Shown here piece by piece: positions 35,832 to 43,365 of a stretch of DNA of 64,000 bases. The notes below the pieces were generated by a model, which did not search any database, was not told the origin of the DNA, and worked only from the letters and a program-made list of their open reading frames with translations. Made by a program: the position numbers and the translations under genes. Position 1 is the stretch's first letter. The number at the start of each line of letters is the position of its first letter. Source of the stretch: Lutibacter sp. (GTDB taxonomy: Bacteria; Bacteroidota; Bacteroidia; Flavobacteriales; Flavobacteriaceae). The DNA lies in contig NVWM01000003.1 in NCBI GenBank assembly GCA_002733665.1, forward strand, positions 62,001-126,000, in the 5' to 3' direction.

Positions 35832-37046
35832 ATGTTTGATATTGATAAAATCCGTGCTGAATTTCCAATCCTAAAGCGAACTGTAAACGGCAAACCATTA
35901 GTTTATTTTGACAATGCTGCTACTTCACAAACGCCACAAGTTGTGATTGATGCCATTGTAGATTATTATAGTAATTACAACGCCAACATTCATAGAGGTG
36001 TTCATACGTTGAGTCAAGAAGCAACTGATAAATATGAAGAAGCGCGATTAAAATTACAACAACATTTTAATGCCAAGAAATCGCACGAAATCATTTTTAC
36101 TTCAGGAACTACCCATAGTATCAATATTGTAGCAACTGGTTTTTCATCACTCTTAAAAAAAGGCGATGAAGTTATTGTATCAGCACTTGAACATCATTCA
36201 AACATCGTTCCATGGCAAATGCTTTGCGAACGGACAGGAGCCATTTTAAAAGTAATTCCAATGAGTGAAGAAGGGGAATTACTGATGAATGAATATGATG
36301 TATTACTTTCTGAAAAAACCAAGGTTGTCTTTGTAAATCATGTTTCAAACGCATTAGGAACTATCAATCCTATTAAAGAAATTATAGACAAAGCACATAA
36401 AGTTGGTGCGGCTGTTTTGATTGACGGCGCACAGGCTTGTCCACATATTAAACCTGATGTACAAGAGTTGGATGCTGATTTTTATGTAGCATCGGCACAT
36501 AAAATATATGGACCAACAGGTGTCGGGATCCTTTATGGAAAAGAAGAATGGCTAAATAAATTACCTCCATATCAAGGAGGAGGAGAAATGATTAAAGAAG
36601 TAACTTTCGAAAAAACTACATATGCTGGTTTGCCTCATAAATTTGAAGCAGGAACTCCAAATATTTGTGGAGGAATTGCTTTTGGAACTGCCATTGATTA
36701 TGCAAATGCTATAGGTTTCGATGTTATTGCCAAGCGTGAAGACGAATTGTTGCAATATGGAACTGAAAAATTATTAGAAATTGAAGGCTTACGCATTTAT
36801 GGAACATCGGCAAATAAAACAGCTGTAATTTCTTTTAATCTAGATAGTATTCATCCTTATGATATTGGAACTATTATAGATAAACTCGGGATTGCTGTAA
36901 GAACAGGTCATCACTGTGCGCAACCAATCATGGATTTCTATAAAATTCCAGGAACAATTCGCGCATCTTTTTCATTTTACAATACGTTTGAAGAAATTGA
37001 TTTGTTTGTTGAGGCTGTTAAACGCGCTAAAGTAATGTTAGAATAA
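35832..37046 (+). CDS. sufS: Cysteine desulfurase SufS
   Basis: Group II PLP cysteine desulfurase that supplies sulfur to the SUF complex. The 404-residue protein has YFDNAATSQTPQ, the PLP-contact region EHHSNIVPWQ, the cofactor lysine in ASAHKIYGPTG near residue 226 and the active-site cysteine in RTGHHCAQP near residue 363. It is downstream of sufD but separated by two minus-strand genes. No sufE is seen within the window. Confidence 0.95.
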   Translation: MFDIDKIRAEFPILKRTVNGKPLVYFDNAATSQTPQVVIDAIVDYYSNYNANIHRGVHTLSQEATDKYEEARLKLQQHFNAKKSHEIIFTSGTTHSINIVATGFSSLLKKGDEVIVSALEHHSNIVPWQMLCERTGAILKVIPMSEEGELLMNEYDVLLSEKTKVVFVNHVSNALGTINPIKEIIDKAHKVGAAVLIDGAQACPHIKPDVQELDADFYVASAHKIYGPTGVGILYGKEEWLNKLPPYQGGGEMIKEVTFEKTTYAGLPHKFEAGTPNICGGIAFGTAIDYANAIGFDVIAKREDELLQYGTEKLLEIEGLRIYGTSANKTAVISFNLDSIHPYDIGTIIDKLGIAVRTGHHCAQPIMDFYKIPGTIRASFSFYNTFEEIDLFVEAVKRAKVMLE

Positions 37047-37047
37047 G

Positions 37048-37101
37048 TTATTTCCTTCCAAAATCAGCAGGAATTTCTCCCCAAGCCTTGGTTTCCCATT
37101 T
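37048..37101 (-). pseudogene. Orphan 3' end of a second rnhA allele (left direct repeat)
   Basis: The minus strand reads KWETKAWGEIPADFGRK-stop, the C-terminus of the ribonuclease H gene that ends at 39128. The DNA aligns to 39128-39181 over 54 bp with six mismatches; five are silent and one changes Val to Ala. Homology stops abruptly to the right. It lies one base after the sufS stop codon. Confidence 0.85.
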
Positions 37102-37573
37102 ATAATAGTTTTAGGACAAGACAACACTTATTCTTAAAAAAATATTAAATAATTTGGAAATTAGTTTTTTTTTTTTTTGTAAATTTATAACATGAAAAAT
37201 TAAAATTGCTATAAAAAATTGCTAATCTCTATTAAATACACTTAAACAATTTACATTCTCAAGACCTTGAGGATACATAGCATATTACATGTTTTGACAG
37301 AAGTCAAAAAAAACCTCTGTTTATAACATTTTAGAACATATACGCTTAAATAAATGTTTAACCTAAAACTACTGCCTATGAAATAGCCAACAAATACAAA
37401 CAGAGGAATTGTTGCAAAAGTAACAAACCTCGTAGGATTATAAAAGATATTAAACGAGCATTTTTGCTCAAAAAAATTAATTAAAATTTAAAGAAGAATA
37501 CAACTTAAATAAGTACCAAAGGGTATTACAAGTCTTTTTATCTTCAGAAATAAAAAGTGGTAAAAAAAACTTA
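37102..37573 (+). promoter_or_regulatory. Structured, AT-rich leader of the inserted two-gene cassette
   Basis: A 472-bp stretch without a coding frame that I can defend. It contains a T14 run (37165-37178), a hairpin TTTTGAC-AGAA-GTCAAAA (37292-37309), an inverted repeat CCTCTGTTT / AAACAGAGG (37314-37322 and 37398-37406), GAGCA-TTTT-TGCTC (37456-37469) and CTTTTTAT / ATAAAAAG (37534-37557) only 17 bp before the next start codon. No clear TAnnTTTG box is seen. This looks like a long 5' leader or non-coding RNA region, not a simple promoter. Confidence 0.5.
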
Positions 37574-38458
37574 ATGTTAAATAAAAATGACATTAATTTA
37601 ATGTTAGTTTATTATGCAGATGAAATGTACAATGTCAATTTAGACATAATTAAGGATAATAAAATTATTAATACATACAATAATATCAGTAGTATTTCTG
37701 GAAATGTTGTTACAAGTTTAGTTTCTAAATATGATAGTTTTTATAAACCGTTTATTATTATGATTAAAAATCAATCATTATTTTTAGAAAAAGACAGATT
37801 AAATTGGGCTTTATTTAGTAATGATAAGTTGTTTAATGAAATAAAAATCACTTCTAACAATAATGGTTTAAATGAACGTAAAGCTCCTCAGGATGCATGT
37901 TGGACCTGTGCTGGAGATAACGGTTCTGATTGCAATATGTGGAGTCCTGGATTATGTGGTGATATTTGTCAAATGAGAACTTCAGCTAAAGCAGTTCAAG
38001 ATAACCAAAGTACAAATGCGATTGGCACGAACTTGTTTAATTTATTTCCAAATTTATATTCTGTAAAAGATATATTTGATGATTCCAAAAGCAATAAACA
38101 TCTAGCGGATAATTTTTATAATCTTGGTTCATTCTCTTTTTCTAACCAAATGAATGTTCCTTTTACTTTGCATTTGCAATTTGCAAACATAATTTTAGCA
38201 AATAGTGATAAAATTACCTTATTTATCGATCCGCAATCAAAAACATCAAGTGAAATTTTATTTACCAATACAGAAGCCCAAGAATATTTAAATTTTATTC
38301 AAAATGTTAGAACAGTTATGAATGGTTATGATTCAAACTCAAACCCCTTGGTACTTCCGCAAGTAAAATCTGATTTTAATTTGTTTTTAGATTCGTTTGA
38401 AAATGCAATTATAGAATTTCAAAATAAAACTTTAAATGAAATACATCTTTCAATATAA
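37574..38458 (+). CDS. Hypothetical protein with a five-cysteine cluster
   Basis: I do not recognise this 294-residue protein. It has no signal peptide. The N-terminal ~95 residues are strand-rich (NLMLVYYADEMYNVNLDIIKD); a Cys cluster at residues 109, 112, 120, 128 and 132 (CX2C-X7-C-X7-C-X3-C, rich in Gly, Asp, Trp) sits in the middle; about 150-294 are helical with Asn/Phe-rich segments. The cluster could bind a metal, be disulfide-bonded, or be a modified core. Start ATG at 37574 is preceded by A-rich sequence. Its 3' end overlaps the next gene by 23 bp, so the pair is co-translated. Base composition appears lower in G+C than the flanking genes. Confidence 0.75.
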   Translation: MLNKNDINLMLVYYADEMYNVNLDIIKDNKIINTYNNISSISGNVVTSLVSKYDSFYKPFIIMIKNQSLFLEKDRLNWALFSNDKLFNEIKITSNNNGLNERKAPQDACWTCAGDNGSDCNMWSPGLCGDICQMRTSAKAVQDNQSTNAIGTNLFNLFPNLYSVKDIFDDSKSNKHLADNFYNLGSFSFSNQMNVPFTLHLQFANIILANSDKITLFIDPQSKTSSEILFTNTEAQEYLNFIQNVRTVMNGYDSNSNPLVLPQVKSDFNLFLDSFENAIIEFQNKTLNEIHLSI

Positions 38459-39056
38459 AATTAATTTTTTACTTATTATTATTTTAATTATAAGTTGTAA
38501 TAATGTTAGTCAAAGTCAAGATTTCATTAAGAATCATGACACCAAACTATCATTTCAAAATGATATAAAAGTAAAAAACGTTAGACAACTTGAAGTTTGG
38601 GGAAAAAAATATTTTGATGGTGAAACTAGATTATCTTCAGATAAAATAAAAAAGATTGTCAAAACTTTAATTAATAAAGAATATGACGACACTGTCTTAT
38701 CTTTAATTCTTTATACAGATTTTAGTAATGATTCAATTGAAAATTGGACAGTTGATAAAAACGAAATAAGAAATATTGGGATTTATTATATAAATGACAA
38801 TGAAATCAAATTGGATTACTTTGAGTACCCAAATTTATTAATCAATAATTACGACAATTTATCTAATGTTTACTGTGATGCTGTATTACCATTTTTATTT
38901 GACAAAAGTAGCATTCCAGATAATAGTTTGTCGGTTATTACTTTAAACTTGAATTTTTCTGAAATGCCTGATTTAGATAGTTTAAATTTATCTGACAAAA
39001 AAAGAGATGAAGTATTTCAATTATTAAAAACAACTTCAGAAAAATATAGGAATTAA
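38436..39056 (+). CDS. Hypothetical lipoprotein of the inserted cassette
   Basis: A 206-residue predicted lipoprotein: hydrophobic signal (NFLLIIILIISC) with the acylated Cys near residue 21, then NNVSQSQDFIKN. The mature part (about 45-200) is Asp/Asn-rich with mixed strands and helices (KIKKIVKTLINKEYDDTVLSLILYTDF, IRNIGIYYIND, VITLNLNFSEMPDL). No family recognised. It overlaps the Cys-cluster gene by 23 bp, which couples their translation and suggests a cytosolic protein paired with a membrane-anchored partner. A 14-bp stem terminator follows. Confidence 0.75.
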   Translation: MKYIFQYKINFLLIIILIISCNNVSQSQDFIKNHDTKLSFQNDIKVKNVRQLEVWGKKYFDGETRLSSDKIKKIVKTLINKEYDDTVLSLILYTDFSNDSIENWTVDKNEIRNIGIYYINDNEIKLDYFEYPNLLINNYDNLSNVYCDAVLPFLFDKSSIPDNSLSVITLNLNFSEMPDLDSLNLSDKKRDEVFQLLKTTSEKYRN

Positions 39057-39073
39057 TAGCATTCAAACTTTAT

Positions 39074-39120
39074 AAGTACTATCTTATTATTTAAACTATC
39101 TATAAGATAGTACTTTTTTA
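39074..39120 (+). terminator. Strong terminator of the inserted cassette
   Basis: A perfect 14-bp stem AAGTACTATCTTAT (39074-39087) / ATAAGATAGTACTT (39102-39115) with a 14-nt loop, followed by TTTTT. It sits 8 bp left of the right direct repeat. Confidence 0.9.
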
Positions 39121-39127
39121 ATTAGAC

Positions 39128-39181
39128 CTATTTCCTCCCAAAATCAGCAGGGATTTCTCCCCAAACTTTAGTTTCCCATTT
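39128..39181. repeat. Right direct repeat of the insertion (3' end of intact rnhA)
   Basis: 54 bp aligned to 37048-37101 without gaps with six mismatches. It codes for the last 17 residues and stop of rnhA and lies in the same orientation as the left copy. Confidence 0.85.
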
Positions 39182-39766
39182 TAAAATAATGGAACTTTTC
39201 GTCATTTCAGGATTATTATGTAACCAAACAATAGCTCTATCAACCAATTCAAAGATTTGTTGATTTTCAGAAGTTCTTTTTATTGTAGTTTTTAACTTTT
39301 TTTTCCAAACCCAACTTATCGCAGTTCTACTATCAGAATATATCGGTAAATCCAATTTGTTCTTCTTGAGATAAGCCAAACCATGAACCAATGCTAAAAA
39401 CTCCATCAGATTATTACTTCCTCCTTTAAACGGACCTAGTTTAAACAATTCCGTTTTTGTATCGGTATAAACTCCTTGATATTCAGAAACCCCTTTATTA
39501 TTACATGCACCATCAACAGAAATAGTATTCAAAATAGGCTTACCGATACGTTTTAATTCTGCTGCTGATAATTTCACCTTCTTTGTATCCTTTCCCACAT
39601 AATCAGCATAATTTCCTTTGAATGCTTTTTCCGCCTCGTCTTTTGAAGTAAATGATTTGTATTGTGCTCCTTGAAAATTTTGTATGTGCTTTTTACAAAC
39701 ATTCCAAGAAGTGAAAACTCCTGTTTTATGTCCGTTCCAAACAACGTAAAATTTCTTTTTAGCCAT
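39128..39766 (-). CDS. rnhA: Ribonuclease HI with N-terminal viroplasmin-type domain
   Basis: Cleaves RNA in RNA-DNA hybrids. The 212-residue protein has an N-terminal hybrid-binding domain (KKFYVVWNGHKTGVFTSWN) and a C-terminal RNase H domain with the four catalytic acids in SVDGACNNKG, NLMEFLALVHGL, YSDSRTAISW and IPADFGRK. The last acidic residue falls within the segment that is duplicated at 37048-37101. I start at ATG 39766; a TTG lies one codon earlier. It overlaps the end of purN by 8 bp. Confidence 0.92.
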   Translation of the reverse strand: MAKKKFYVVWNGHKTGVFTSWNVCKKHIQNFQGAQYKSFTSKDEAEKAFKGNYADYVGKDTKKVKLSAAELKRIGKPILNTISVDGACNNKGVSEYQGVYTDTKTELFKLGPFKGGSNNLMEFLALVHGLAYLKKNKLDLPIYSDSRTAISWVWKKKLKTTIKRTSENQQIFELVDRAIVWLHNNPEMTKSSIILKWETKVWGEIPADFGRK

Positions 39767-40334
39767 CAATATTGCTTTTAATTAAGTCTTCTATTACTTT
39801 CGAAAAGTGTTTTTGCTCTAAAATATGGATTTTATCAGCAACATCTTGAGCGAAATCAGAAGGTAAAACAGGTGTTTTTGCTTGAAAAATGATCGCTCCT
39901 TCATCATAATGCTCATTTACATAGTGAATTGTGATCCCTGTTTCTTTTTCTTTGTTAGCTACAACCGCTTTATGCACATTCATTCCATACATTCCTTTTC
40001 CGCCATATTTTGGCAACAATGCAGGATGAATATTTATTATTTTATTCGGAAATGCTTCGATAATATGTGCTGGAATCTTCCATAAAAAACCTGCCAACAC
40101 AATTAAGTCTGCCTCTTTTTTTAGGAATTTAAGGACCTTAACCTCATCATTAAACTCATCTTTACTAAACACTAAACTATTGATGTTTAGTTTTTTAGAT
40201 CGCCCTATAACTTTGGCATTCTTATTGTTAGTAAGAATATGCACAACAGACGCTAAACTGCTTTGTTTAAAAAAACGGCTAATATTTTCGGCATTAGTTC
40301 CCGAACCAGAAGCAAAAATTACAATACGTTTCAC
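39759..40334 (-). CDS. purN: Phosphoribosylglycinamide formyltransferase
   Basis: Third step of purine synthesis, using 10-formyl-tetrahydrofolate. The 191-residue protein starts IVIFASGSGTNAENI (phosphate-binding loop), then VLAGFLWKIPAHII, the catalytic IINIHPALLPKYGGKGMYG (Asn-His) and GITIHYVNEHYDEGAIIFQ with the catalytic Asp. The GTG at 40334 is the right start; a TTG at 40361 would extend it needlessly. It is the upstream partner of rnhA (8-bp overlap). Confidence 0.93.
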   Translation of the reverse strand: MKRIVIFASGSGTNAENISRFFKQSSLASVVHILTNNKNAKVIGRSKKLNINSLVFSKDEFNDEVKVLKFLKKEADLIVLAGFLWKIPAHIIEAFPNKIINIHPALLPKYGGKGMYGMNVHKAVVANKEKETGITIHYVNEHYDEGAIIFQAKTPVLPSDFAQDVADKIHILEQKHFSKVIEDLIKSNIDG

Positions 40335-40449
40335 AATAGTTATAAATTTGTAGTGCAACAAAAAAAAGAATAAATATTAACAATCACGAAGAATAACATA
40401 AAAAAATGAATTATTTATTTTATCTTGCTCTTCATATTTTTCAAGGTAA

Positions 40450-40482
40450 TTGTAATTATCCAAAATAAGTTTTTTATTTTTG
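40450..40482 (+). promoter_or_regulatory. Promoter of acpP
   Basis: A -33 TTG (40450-40452) and a -7 TATTTTTG (40475-40482) with 22 bp between them match the Bacteroidota consensus; the box ends 30 bp before the acpP start. Confidence 0.6.
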
Positions 40483-40512
40483 CCGAGAATTTAAATTTAA
40501 AATTAAAAAATT

Positions 40513-40746
40513 ATGTCAGACATTGCATCAAGAGTAAAAGCCATTATCATAGATAAATTAGGCGTAGATGAAAATGAAGTAACAACTGAAGCAAGCTTCA
40601 CAAATGATTTAGGAGCAGATTCATTAGATACAGTAGAATTAATTATGGAATTCGAAAAAGAATTTGATATTCAAATTCCAGATGATCAAGCAGAAAATAT
40701 CGGAACTGTAGGTCAAGCTGTTAGTTATATAGAAGAAGCAAAATAG
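40513..40746 (+). CDS. acpP: Acyl carrier protein
   Basis: Carries the growing fatty-acyl chain on a phosphopantetheine arm. The 77 residues contain the attachment site [13 protein letters not shown] (Ser near residue 39) and the acidic helix II. First gene of an acpP-fabF-rnc order common to Bacteroidota; a 15-bp hairpin separates it from fabF. Confidence 0.97.
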   Translation: MSDIASRVKAIIIDKLGVDENEVTTEASFTNDLGADSLDTVELIMEFEKEFDIQIPDDQAENIGTVGQAVSYIEEAK

Positions 40747-40757
40747 CAAAAACACTA

Positions 40758-40795
40758 AACTACGAGTTCAAAAATTTGAACTCGTAGTTATTTTT
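40758..40795 (+). terminator. Intercistronic hairpin between acpP and fabF
   Basis: A perfect 15-bp inverted repeat AACTACGAGTTCAAA (40758-40772) / TTTGAACTCGTAGTT (40775-40789) followed by ATTTTTAG. It resembles an intrinsic terminator. It lies 28 bp before the fabF start, so partial read-through would lower fabF relative to acpP. Confidence 0.8.
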
Positions 40796-40816
40796 AGCAA
40801 ACAATACTATCTTTTT

Positions 40817-42067
40817 ATGGAGTTAAAACGCGTTGTAGTTACTGGAATTGGTGCTCTTACACCAATAGGTAATAATTTAGAAGAATATTGGAATGGATTA
40901 ATAAATGGAGTCAGCGGTGCTGCTCCTATTACTCATTTTGATGCTACTAAGTTCAAAACTCGTTTTGCTTGTGAAGTAAAAAACTTTGAAGTTACAGATT
41001 TCATCAATAGAAAAGATGCTAGAAAAATGGACAAATTCACTCAGTACGCTATGGTTGCTGCTGAAGAAGCCATTACTGATGCTAAAGTAGATTTAGAAAA
41101 AATTAATAAAGATAGAGTTGGTGTTATTTGGGGTGCTGGAATTGGAGGTTTAGAAACTTTTCAAAACGAAGTTTTAAATCTTGCAGCAAACGATTTAACT
41201 CCAAGATTTAATCCTTTCTTTATACCAAAAATGATTGCAGATATCGCTCCAGGATATATCTCAATCAAATATGGATTTAGAGGTCCAAACTTCACAACAG
41301 TCTCTGCTTGTGCATCATCAGCAAACGCTATCATTGATGCATTTAATTATATCAGATTAGGAAAAGCAGATATGTTTGTTACTGGAGGCTCTGAAGCAGC
41401 TGTAACTATGGCTGGAATTGGAGGATTTAATGCCATGCATGCACTTTCTACACGAAATGATGATCCTACTACTGCCTCAAGACCTTTTGATCAAAATCGC
41501 GATGGTTTTGTACTTGGCGAAGGAGCTGGAGCACTTATATTAGAAGAATACGAACATGCAATTGCTCGTGGAGCAAAAATTTATGCTGAAGTTGGCGGAG
41601 GCGGAATGTCTGCCGATGCGCATCATATTACGGCTCCTCATCCTGATGGATTAGGCGCAAAAAATGTAATGCTAAATTGTTTGGATGATGCTGGATTGAA
41701 ACCTGAAGATGTTGATGCCATCAATGTTCATGGAACTTCAACTCCTTTAGGAGATATTGCTGAAACAAAAGCAATTAAGCATGTGTTTGGCGATCACGCA
41801 TATTCTCTAAATATCAATTCTACAAAATCGATGACAGGTCATTTACTTGGCGCTGCTGGAGTTATTGAAGCAATTGCCTCAATAATGTCTATGGTAAAAG
41901 GAATTGTGCCACCAACAATCAATCATTCTACCCAAGATGAAATGATTGATAATAAATTAAACCTTACACTCAATAAACCTCAAAAACGCGATGTTAAGAT
42001 TGCTATGAGTAATACTTTTGGGTTTGGAGGACACAATGCTTGTGTACTTTTCAAAAAAATTGATTAA
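40817..42067 (+). CDS. fabF: Beta-ketoacyl-ACP synthase II
   Basis: Condenses malonyl-ACP with acyl-ACP in fatty acid elongation. The 416-residue protein has the catalytic Cys in SACASSANAI near residue 163, the two His residues in NVHGTSTPLGD near residue 304 and SMTGHLLGAAG near residue 341. The start VVVTGIGALTPIGN is canonical. It is followed by rnc after 6 bp. Confidence 0.96.
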   Translation: MELKRVVVTGIGALTPIGNNLEEYWNGLINGVSGAAPITHFDATKFKTRFACEVKNFEVTDFINRKDARKMDKFTQYAMVAAEEAITDAKVDLEKINKDRVGVIWGAGIGGLETFQNEVLNLAANDLTPRFNPFFIPKMIADIAPGYISIKYGFRGPNFTTVSACASSANAIIDAFNYIRLGKADMFVTGGSEAAVTMAGIGGFNAMHALSTRNDDPTTASRPFDQNRDGFVLGEGAGALILEEYEHAIARGAKIYAEVGGGGMSADAHHITAPHPDGLGAKNVMLNCLDDAGLKPEDVDAINVHGTSTPLGDIAETKAIKHVFGDHAYSLNINSTKSMTGHLLGAAGVIEAIASIMSMVKGIVPPTINHSTQDEMIDNKLNLTLNKPQKRDVKIAMSNTFGFGGHNACVLFKKID

Positions 42068-42073
42068 TTTTTA

Positions 42074-42811
42074 ATGGGATTTATTCGAAAAATAATAAAA
42101 AGTCACTCTAAAAAAGAGGACTATTTGTTTAATGAATTAAAGCCAATTTTAGGATTCTCTCCTAAAAACATTTCTATTTATCAAAAAGCATTCGTGCATC
42201 GTTCTACAAAAGAAACTACAGAATTAGGAAACCCTCAAAATTACGAGCGTTTAGAATTTTTAGGTGATGCAATATTAGGTGCTGTAATTGCATCTTATCT
42301 ATTTAAAAAAGTACCTTCAGGAAATGAAGGGTACCTTACTCAAATGCGTTCAAAAATAGTGAGTAGAGAGCATCTCAACGAACTTGGTCGTGATTTAAAC
42401 TTGATAAGGCTTGTAAAAAGTAATGTGTCAAAATCCAAATTTGGCGAAAATATTAATGGCAATATTTTTGAAGCTCTAATTGGAGCTGTTTATTTAGACA
42501 GAGGGTATAAATACTGTAAAAAATTTATTTATAAGAGCGTCATAAAGCCTTATGTAGATATTCCAAAATTAGAGGGGAAAATAACCAGCTATAAGAGTTT
42601 ATTTATTGAATGGTGTCAAAAAGAAAAGAAAGAATTTGATTATGATGTTTTTGATGATACTGGAAAAAACACTATTAAACACTTTAGTGTAAAACTATCT
42701 TTAAATAATAAGGTTATTGCTAAAGGAAGAGCAACTTCTAAGAAAAAAGCGGAAGAAATCGCTTCAAAAAGAGCTTATTTTGCGTTTCAAAACGAAATAT
42801 CAAAAAGTTAA
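42074..42811 (+). CDS. rnc: Ribonuclease III
   Basis: Cleaves double-stranded RNA. The 245-residue protein has the signature ERLEFLGDAILGAVI near residue 58, the second acidic site NIFEALIGAVYLDRGY near residue 135 and a C-terminal double-stranded-RNA-binding domain (about 173-240, ending in KKKAEEIASKRAYF). Start ATG 42074 is 6 bp after the fabF stop. Confidence 0.94.
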   Translation: MGFIRKIIKSHSKKEDYLFNELKPILGFSPKNISIYQKAFVHRSTKETTELGNPQNYERLEFLGDAILGAVIASYLFKKVPSGNEGYLTQMRSKIVSREHLNELGRDLNLIRLVKSNVSKSKFGENINGNIFEALIGAVYLDRGYKYCKKFIYKSVIKPYVDIPKLEGKITSYKSLFIEWCQKEKKEFDYDVFDDTGKNTIKHFSVKLSLNNKVIAKGRATSKKKAEEIASKRAYFAFQNEISKS

Positions 42812-42898
42812 CGAAAAGGTCATCTACTTTTTTGTGTTAATTATGTTGATATATTAAAACTATCCTTAATTTAGCATTCCCTTTATAATTGATTGGTT

Positions 42899-43363
42899 AT
42901 GCAAATACATTCTTTAGATTTAGTTGATGATTATTCCTTAATTGGCATTCACACCTCTGAAGAAGATTGTAAATTGGCTTACCTTTTAAACTTAAATTTA
43001 CACACAAAGTTTAAGCGTTCTAAATTCAATTTAGATTTTGAGAATAAGAACGCTTCATTTCCTATTTTTGAGTTTATAAACGAAAAAAAACAATTAGCAA
43101 GTTATTTAATTTCAAATAAATGTGTTGGAAAGACGAGTGAAAATTCTGCTGTTAATTTATTTTCAAAAAGTGAGGTTTTTAGCAGCACTACATATTTGAT
43201 TCGTGAAAAAAAGAATGTAGATTATTTTATGAAAATTGAAGGTGATATTTCAACTATTGAAATCTTTAAGACAATTGAAAAACTAAATAAAATTAGTCAA
43301 ATTGTCACTTCATATCATATAAACCCTTTAAAACTAAGGTCAAAAGACTTTTTAATATTTTAA
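42899..43363 (+). CDS. IPExxxVDY family protein
   Basis: A 154-residue protein of a family named after its IPExxxVDY motif, found almost only in Bacteroidota next to pyruvate kinase. Here the motif is degenerate: LIREKKNVDYFMKIEGD. Earlier blocks SLDLVDDYSLIGIHTSEEDCKLAYLLN and FPIFEF fit the family. The function is unknown. I start at the ATG 42899. The gene ends 2 bp before pyk, so co-regulation with glycolysis is plausible. Confidence 0.82.
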   Translation: MQIHSLDLVDDYSLIGIHTSEEDCKLAYLLNLNLHTKFKRSKFNLDFENKNASFPIFEFINEKKQLASYLISNKCVGKTSENSAVNLFSKSEVFSSTTYLIREKKNVDYFMKIEGDISTIEIFKTIEKLNKISQIVTSYHINPLKLRSKDFLIF

Positions 43364-43365
43364 TT

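Larger units (their letters stand above)
37048..39181. mobile_element. Candidate insertion at the 3' end of rnhA, bounded by 54-bp direct repeats
   Basis: Segment between the two copies of the rnhA 3' end (37048-37101 and 39128-39181). It carries a leader, two genes transcribed rightward and a terminator, and no integrase or transposase. Removing the segment with one repeat would leave sufS and rnhA convergent and one base apart, a likely ancestral state. Mechanism (site-specific integration by an element acting in trans, or allelic recombination) is inference. Confidence 0.6.

Noticed and set aside
37102-37573. Retron or diversity-generating retroelement
   Set aside because: The hairpin-rich leader prompted the idea, but no reverse transcriptase gene or template/variable repeat pair is nearby.
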